From: Bacillota bacterium
GTDB taxonomy: Bacteria; Bacillota; Desulfotomaculia; Desulfotomaculales; JAJYZD01
Length of the DNA: 9,284 nucleotides
Reading direction: 5' to 3'
Assembly (NCBI GenBank): GCA_021800315.1
Contig: JAJYZD010000146.1
Coordinates: 1-9,284 of the forward strand
The notes under the pieces were generated by a model. It worked only from the letters and a program-made list of their open reading frames with translations. It made no database searches and had not been told where the DNA came from. A program made the position numbers and the translations under genes. Positions 5,635 to 9,284 of the stretch are shown here, piece by piece; the stretch's first letter is position 1, and each line of letters starts with the position of its first letter.

Positions 5635-6793
5635 CCGCATCGCCCGACTGCAGGCCTCCATGCGGGCGGCTGGTTTTGACGCCGCGATCATCATGCAGCC
5701 GCGGGATCTCTTTTACTATGCCGGGACCGCGCAACCCTGCAACCTGCTCGTTTTCGACCGCGGCGAACCGTATCTCTGGGTTCGCCGGGCCGGGGAGTTC
5801 GTTCGCCGGGAAAGCGGATTACGGAACATTCTCGAAGACGGCGGATTTGCCGGAATTAAACGGCGGATGGCTGAAGCCGGGCTTACGCGGGGTCGGCTGG
5901 GAGTGACCGAAGACGCCGTACCCGCCGCTCTGTATAAAAAGATGACCGGTCTTTTCGGCGGCTTCGAACTGGGGAACATATCGCCCCTGGTGTTGGAACA
6001 GAGGATGATCAAGGACGAGGGCGAGATCGGCGCCCTCCGGGAGGCGGCCCGCCTGTCGCTGGTCACCCACCGGGTCATCCTGGACAACCTGCGGCCGGGC
6101 GTAACCGAAATCGAGTTGTCCGGCCGGATCCTGGGGGCCCTCCGGGCCGCCGGCGCCGAGAGCATCATCCGCAACCGCCGTTGGGACGCCTCCCTGGCCG
6201 CCGACGGGGCGATGGCTTCCGGGTACAACACCTGGGAGATATCGGGTCACGCCATGACCGTCACCGGGGTGGGTTTGGGCGGTTGGCAGGCCCATGGGGC
6301 TTCGCGGAAAACGATCAACGAAGGGGACCTTCTGGTCGTGGACCTGCCGTACAACCGGGCCGGTTATCACGGCGACATCACCAGGACGTACGTGGCCGGC
6401 CGGGCGACCGGAAAACAGAAAGAAGCGTTCCGTAAGGTCAGGCAGATTCACGAACGGGTTTTGGAAGCCGTTTCCCCGGGCCGGGCCTGCGCGGAACTTT
6501 ACCGGACGGCCAGGGCGGCGGCCGTGGAACTTGGTTGTGAAGCCTGGTTTCAAGGATACGGGAGCATGCAGGGTCAATACATCGGCCACGGCCTGGGATT
6601 GGAATGCGACGAGCCGCCCACCCTCGAACCAGGCAGCCGGTTCGTCCTGAGGGAAAACATGGTTTTGGCCATTGAGCCCAAGCTTATCATACCGGGCTGG
6701 GGAGCGGTCGCCCTGGAAGACGACGTCCTGGTCACCGGGGACGGCTACGAACTCCTGCCGGCTCCGGAGAGGAGACTCTTCGAAGTTAACTGA
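5627..6793 (+). CDS. M24 family metallopeptidase (Xaa-Pro aminopeptidase/creatinase-like)
   Basis: A 388-residue cytoplasmic protein with the two-domain layout of prolidases: an N-terminal creatinase-like domain (about residues 1-125) and a C-terminal pita-bread catalytic domain. All five dinuclear metal ligands are visible: D239 in VVDLPYN, D250 in GDITRT, H321 in IGHGLGL, E350 in LAIEPK and E364 in ALEDD. The enzyme family removes residues next to proline or hydrolyses related C-N bonds; the substrate here cannot be told. The start is ATG 5627, overlapping the end of meaB by 8 nt, with GGGAGGT 11 nt upstream inside the meaB coding sequence. An in-frame ATG at 5600 lacks a ribosome binding site. 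Neither neighbour explains a peptidase here, though similar M24 genes are often found in operons with unrelated metabolic genes. Confidence 0.9.
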   Translation: MGDRIARLQASMRAAGFDAAIIMQPRDLFYYAGTAQPCNLLVFDRGEPYLWVRRAGEFVRRESGLRNILEDGGFAGIKRRMAEAGLTRGRLGVTEDAVPAALYKKMTGLFGGFELGNISPLVLEQRMIKDEGEIGALREAARLSLVTHRVILDNLRPGVTEIELSGRILGALRAAGAESIIRNRRWDASLAADGAMASGYNTWEISGHAMTVTGVGLGGWQAHGASRKTINEGDLLVVDLPYNRAGYHGDITRTYVAGRATGKQKEAFRKVRQIHERVLEAVSPGRACAELYRTARAAAVELGCEAWFQGYGSMQGQYIGHGLGLECDEPPTLEPGSRFVLRENMVLAIEPKLIIPGWGAVALEDDVLVTGDGYELLPAPERRLFEVN

Positions 6794-6806
6794 CTGGAGG
6801 ACGCCG

Positions 6807-7706
6807 ATGGCCATTGCAGGCGGGCTGGTACCGATCGTGGTGCTCGCGGGCCTGGGTTTTCTTTTGAGCAGAAGGTTCCCGATCGATGCCCGGTCGCTGA
6901 CCAGGATCGTGTGGTACCTGCTCAGTCCCGCCCTTTACTTTAGCTGGCTTTCCCAGGCGAAAAGCACGCCGGCCCAAATGGCCCAGTTGGCGTTGATCAG
7001 CGCCCTGGTGGCCATAGCCCTGCTTGTCGTCGCCAGGCTGGCGGTACAGTGGCTGCCGTACGATCCGGTAAAGAAACATGCGATCACGGTCACAACCGGG
7101 TTTATGAACTGCGCCAACTTCGGTCTGCCGGTGGTCCTGTTTGTTTTAGGGCCCCAGGCCGCCCAGAGCGCGGTTATCTTCGCGGCAACCCAGAGTATTT
7201 TGTTCAATTCCGTGGGCGTCGGGCTGGCGGCCGGCGCCGGTCGGGGCGGCCTGCGCCAGGCCGTCGCCCGGTCGGTCGGCCAGCCCAGCTTCTGGGCGGT
7301 GGCGGCGGCGGTTGTTTGCAAGGTCTACGCCGTACGGCTGCCGGAGTTGTTGATCCGCTCCGTCGATCTTCTGGCCCAGGCCGCCATCCCCTTGATGATC
7401 GTATTGCTGGGGATACAGCTGTCCAGGGTGGACCGGTTGAAGGACTACCCGCTGATAGCGCTGACGAGCTTTCTGCGCCTGGTCGTGGGGCCGGGGGTGG
7501 CGTTCCTGCTGGTCAGGTACTGGCCGGGAATTTCCCTTTTGAACGCCAGGGTGATTATCCTGGAATCGGCTATGCCGAGCGCGGTAAACAATATCCTTCT
7601 GGCCGGCGAGTTCAATACGGAGCCGGAACTGGTATCAGGGATCATTTTCAGCACAACGGTCTTAAGTTTCTTTTCCCTGTCGGGCTTGGTAAGTCTATGG
7701 CACTGA
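6807..7706 (+). CDS. AEC family membrane transporter (auxin efflux carrier-like)
   Basis: A 299-residue very hydrophobic protein with about ten likely membrane segments in two halves. Family-typical motifs at equivalent positions in each half are MNCANFGLPV (about residues 100-109) and AMPSAVNN (residues 255-262), which mark the broken transport helices of AEC proteins. Bacterial AEC members include the malonate transporter MdcF and malate transporters, so a small organic acid is a sensible guess for the substrate, but nothing in the sequence fixes it or the direction. The start is ATG 6807 with GGAGG and a 6-nt spacer, 13 nt after the M24 gene and 21 nt before the carbonic anhydrase gene. 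A dicarboxylate would fit a methylmalonyl-CoA operon; that is inference. Confidence 0.9.
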   Translation: MAIAGGLVPIVVLAGLGFLLSRRFPIDARSLTRIVWYLLSPALYFSWLSQAKSTPAQMAQLALISALVAIALLVVARLAVQWLPYDPVKKHAITVTTGFMNCANFGLPVVLFVLGPQAAQSAVIFAATQSILFNSVGVGLAAGAGRGGLRQAVARSVGQPSFWAVAAAVVCKVYAVRLPELLIRSVDLLAQAAIPLMIVLLGIQLSRVDRLKDYPLIALTSFLRLVVGPGVAFLLVRYWPGISLLNARVIILESAMPSAVNNILLAGEFNTEPELVSGIIFSTTVLSFFSLSGLVSLWH

Positions 7707-7727
7707 CGATGAAACGGGAGGGCGACA

Positions 7728-8273
7728 ATGAATTACGCCGGCTTCATGGAATGGGAAGGGGTACGCCCGGAGCTTGCTCCGGACGTCTACGTGGCCCGGG
7801 GGTGTCAACTGGTCGGCCGGGTGGAAATCGGCCCGGGCAGCAGCATCTGGTTCAACTGCGTCTTGCGGGGGGACGTCGCTCCCATCCGGATCGGTTCCAA
7901 CACCAACATCCAGGACGGCTGCACCCTGCACGGCATGAGGCGGCCCGAAGTCGTACCGGTCGTGATCGGCTCGAACGTCACCGTGGGGCATAACGCCGTG
8001 CTGCACGCCTGCACCATCGGGGACGCCAGCCTGATCGGCATGGGGGCCATTGTCCTGAGCAAGGCCAAGGTCGGCCGGGGGGCCCTGGTTGCGGCGGGCA
8101 GCATGGTTCCCGAAAACGCCACGGTTCCGGACGGGGTGGTGGTGATGGGCGTCCCGGCCCGGGTGGTCCGGGAGGTTACGGAAGAGGAGAGGGAGAGGTT
8201 CCTTGAGGTGGCTTCGGCCTACCGGGAGAGGGCGGCCGTCTATAAACGGCAGCCGGCCGATGCCCAAGGGTAG
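7728..8273 (+). CDS. Gamma-class carbonic anhydrase-like hexapeptide protein (CamH/YrdA type)
   Basis: A 181-residue left-handed beta-helix protein built of repeated hexapeptides from about residue 20 to 150, followed by a C-terminal helix. The gamma carbonic anhydrase site is complete: R47 and D49 in LRGD, Q62 and D63 in NIQDG, and the metal histidines H68, H88 and H93 (TLHG and GHNAVLH). The acidic loop with the proton-shuttle glutamate of the Methanosarcina Cam enzyme is absent, so this is the shorter CamH type, whose activity varies among members. If active it interconverts CO2 and bicarbonate in the cytoplasm, which would fit an operon with a biotinyl carboxyl carrier. The ATG at 7728 is preceded by GGGAGG at about 6 nt. 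It appears to be the last gene of the operon. Some relatives (PaaY type) act as thioesterases, an alternative role. Confidence 0.9.
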   Translation: MNYAGFMEWEGVRPELAPDVYVARGCQLVGRVEIGPGSSIWFNCVLRGDVAPIRIGSNTNIQDGCTLHGMRRPEVVPVVIGSNVTVGHNAVLHACTIGDASLIGMGAIVLSKAKVGRGALVAAGSMVPENATVPDGVVVMGVPARVVREVTEEERERFLEVASAYRERAAVYKRQPADAQG

Positions 8274-8307
8274 GAGGGTCGGTACCGGCGGATAGGGTCG
8301 GGGAATG

Positions 8308-8348
8308 TGCTTTCCGGAACAAAATCGCTTCCGGTGCCGGAAAAAGCA
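8308..8348 (+). repeat. Imperfect hairpin after the carbonic anhydrase gene
   Basis: TGCTTTCCGG (8308-8317) pairs with CCGGAAAAAGCA (8337-8348) apart from two unpaired A, and a smaller TTCCGG / CCGGAA repeat lies inside. It starts 34 nt after the stop codon of the last operon gene, where a terminator is expected. No T-run follows, so if it ends transcription it is not a classical intrinsic terminator. Confidence 0.4.
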
Positions 8349-8416
8349 GGTCGGATGCAAAACTTAAGAAAACTTTACAAATCGGCGGTTGGACAGCCAG
8401 TTCCTGTTTGTTCCAC

Positions 8417-8446
8417 TTGACATAATGTCGAATTTTGTTTTACAGT
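8417..8446 (+). promoter_or_regulatory. Sigma-A-like promoter upstream of the regulator gene
   Basis: A perfect TTGACA -35 box (8417-8422) is followed after 17-18 nt by TTACAG/TACAGT (8440-8446), a moderate -10 box. Transcription would begin near 8452-8454 and give a leader of about 240 nt before the regulator start. Inverted repeats overlap the -35 box and the start site. Confidence 0.6.
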
Positions 8447-8455
8447 AATTATGTC
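8419..8455. repeat. Paired inverted repeat GACATAAT ... ATTATGTC over the promoter
   Basis: GACATAAT (8419-8426) and ATTATGTC (8448-8455) are perfect 8-bp inverted copies whose centres are 29 nt apart. The left copy is also part of a self-contained palindrome, GACAT-A-ATGTC (8419-8429), that overlaps the -35 box. The arrangement looks like an operator for a repressor or for autoregulation. No known regulator is recognised. Confidence 0.5.
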
Positions 8456-8496
8456 TTCGCAGAAAGTTGCCGGGACACCTGTTGGCGAGTCGGCCT

Positions 8497-8525
8497 CGGA
8501 CAAGCGAAAAACCCCCTATTATAAA
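8497..8525 (+). promoter_or_regulatory. Possible second promoter nearer the regulator gene
   Basis: CGGACA (8497-8502, four of six matches to TTGACA) and TATAAA (8520-8525, five of six matches to TATAAT) are 17 nt apart. Transcription would begin near 8532. A short CTATT / AATAG palindrome overlaps the -10 box. The -35 match is weak. Confidence 0.35.
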
Positions 8526-8690
8526 TAGCGAAAATGCCTGACGGTTATATCCATAATCGCAGCCGGTCCGGGTGGGCAGGGTTCGTTTTCCGGGCGCCGG
8601 GGCGGTCCCGGCTGGGGGATGCCGTTGGGGACCAAAAGCTGTCAGATTATTTTTTCAATGACCAATACCAGGATATGGGGTGGGATAAGG

Positions 8691-9284
8691 ATGAAGCGAG
8701 AGTCTTCGAAGCTGGAAGTCTGGCGGCGCTTTATCGTTTCCGGCCGGACGGCCCCGGTGCTTGACCCGCTTATTGAAGATTCGTGGACCCGCTGCTTAAA
8801 CGGCAACCTGGACCCCTACCGTATCGACAGGGAAAAGGTGCTCTGTTTCCCGGACCTGCGGCGGCGGCTCGACGAGAACGCCCTGCTGCTCGAGGCCGCC
8901 CTGCCGGTCCTGGAGCGGCTGTACGGCTACCTGAGGGGCAAGCACATCGTTCTCTACCTGGTGGACCGGGACGGCTTCATTCTGAAAGCCGTCGGCGACC
9001 AGTCCATTATAGCCGATACGCGCGCCGTGAACCTCATCGAGGGTGCCAACTGGCTCGAGCAGACGCAGGGCACGAACGGCATCGGCACCGCTTTGCTGCA
9101 GGGGAAGCCGGTGCGGGTGGCCACCGAGGAGCATTTCTGCCAGCCCCTGCATTTCCTCAGTTGCTACGGCACGCCTGTTTTCAATGCCGCCGGGCGGTTG
9201 GTGGCGGCCATAGACGTCACCGTACCCGGTAAGAAGGACAACCCTTACATTCTGCCGATGGTGGCCAACGCCGGGGCGCTGGTC
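8691..9284 (+). CDS. AcoR-like GAF-domain transcriptional regulator, probably sigma-54 dependent (N-terminal part)
   Basis: The gene runs off the right edge; 198 residues are visible. They start with a helical part containing DSWTRCL (residues 30-36), the typical opening of AcoR-type activators, then a GAF sensor domain from about residue 55 onward. Characteristic stretches are IVLYLVDRDGFIL, EGANWLEQTQGTNGIGTAL (about residues 117-135) and HFCQPLHFLSCYGTPVFNAAGRLVAAIDVT. Family members continue with an AAA+ domain that drives sigma-54 RNA polymerase and a Fis-type DNA-binding domain; those are expected but not seen. The start at ATG 8691 is chosen because G-rich sequence (GGGGTGGG) lies just upstream; an in-frame ATG at 8658 is possible but has no ribosome binding site. 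The likely targets are genes to the right of the window, or the operon to its left. The ligand sensed is unknown. Confidence 0.85.
   Translation, partial: MKRESSKLEVWRRFIVSGRTAPVLDPLIEDSWTRCLNGNLDPYRIDREKVLCFPDLRRRLDENALLLEAALPVLERLYGYLRGKHIVLYLVDRDGFILKAVGDQSIIADTRAVNLIEGANWLEQTQGTNGIGTALLQGKPVRVATEEHFCQPLHFLSCYGTPVFNAAGRLVAAIDVTVPGKKDNPYILPMVANAGALV

Larger units (their letters stand above)
8274..8690. other. Intergenic region between the carbonic anhydrase gene and the regulator gene
   Basis: A 417-nt stretch without a supported gene. It begins with a hairpin-forming segment, then an AT-rich zone (about 8350-8460) with a sigma-A promoter and paired inverted repeats, then a second possible promoter near 8500-8525. 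A reading frame at 8534-8764 exists but overlaps the regulator start and has no ribosome binding site. No -24/-12 sigma-54 promoter is seen. Confidence 0.6.

Noticed and set aside
5819..6814. 331-codon minus-strand frame opposite the M24 peptidase gene
   Set aside because: Antisense shadow; the plus-strand gene has all five metal ligands and a ribosome binding site, while the minus frame has a low-complexity, motif-free product.
8534..8764. 76-codon frame before the regulator gene
   Set aside because: No ribosome binding site, no recognisable features, and it overlaps the regulator coding sequence by 74 nt in another frame.
1..9284. CRISPR array, insertion sequence, tRNA or rRNA
   Set aside because: I saw no regularly spaced direct repeats, transposase-like proteins, terminal inverted repeats or tRNA/rRNA signatures; nearly all the sequence is accounted for by ordinary genes.

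Overview
The window comes from a GC-rich bacterium, most likely an anaerobic Firmicute of the Peptococcaceae/Pelotomaculum-Desulfotomaculum type. This rests on a short clostridial-type ThiC, strong GGAGG ribosome binding sites, sigma-A-like promoters, a TPP riboswitch that works by transcription termination, and genes typical of methylmalonyl-CoA metabolism (biotinyl carrier protein, MeaB). The lineage is inferred from gene style and not from a database match.

Positions 1-3754, minus strand: a thiamine operon reading leftward. A sigma-A promoter (3726-3754) is followed by a TPP aptamer (3616-3701), a small hairpin, an intrinsic terminator (3553-3585) and a strongly structured GC-rich leader. 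Then come thiG, thiH (overlapping thiG by 4 nt), thiC and the start of a CobO-type corrinoid adenosyltransferase cut by the window edge. ThiH and ThiG make the thiazole half of thiamine and ThiC makes the pyrimidine half. No thiS, thiF, thiE or thiD is present here. The 3' arm of the aptamer can pair with the 5' arm of the terminator, so the on/off switch can be read from the sequence.

Positions 3755-4113: a divergent intergenic region, AT-richer than its surroundings in the first half, with short palindromes but no convincing plus-strand promoter.

Positions 4114-8273, plus strand: a tight run of six genes, each with a ribosome binding site and gaps of 21 nt or less. They encode a biotinyl carrier protein, a 51-residue protein resembling the small subunits of biotin-dependent decarboxylases, the mutase chaperone MeaB, an M24 metallopeptidase, an AEC-family membrane transporter and a gamma-type carbonic anhydrase. 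The first three point to methylmalonyl-CoA chemistry (propionate oxidation or formation), although the carboxyltransferase and mutase themselves are not in the window. The adenosyltransferase on the other strand would supply the cofactor of the mutase that MeaB protects.

Positions 8274-9284: a 417-nt spacer with one good and one possible sigma-A promoter and a paired inverted repeat around the first. It leads to the N-terminal part of an AcoR-like GAF-domain regulator, probably sigma-54 dependent, truncated by the window end.
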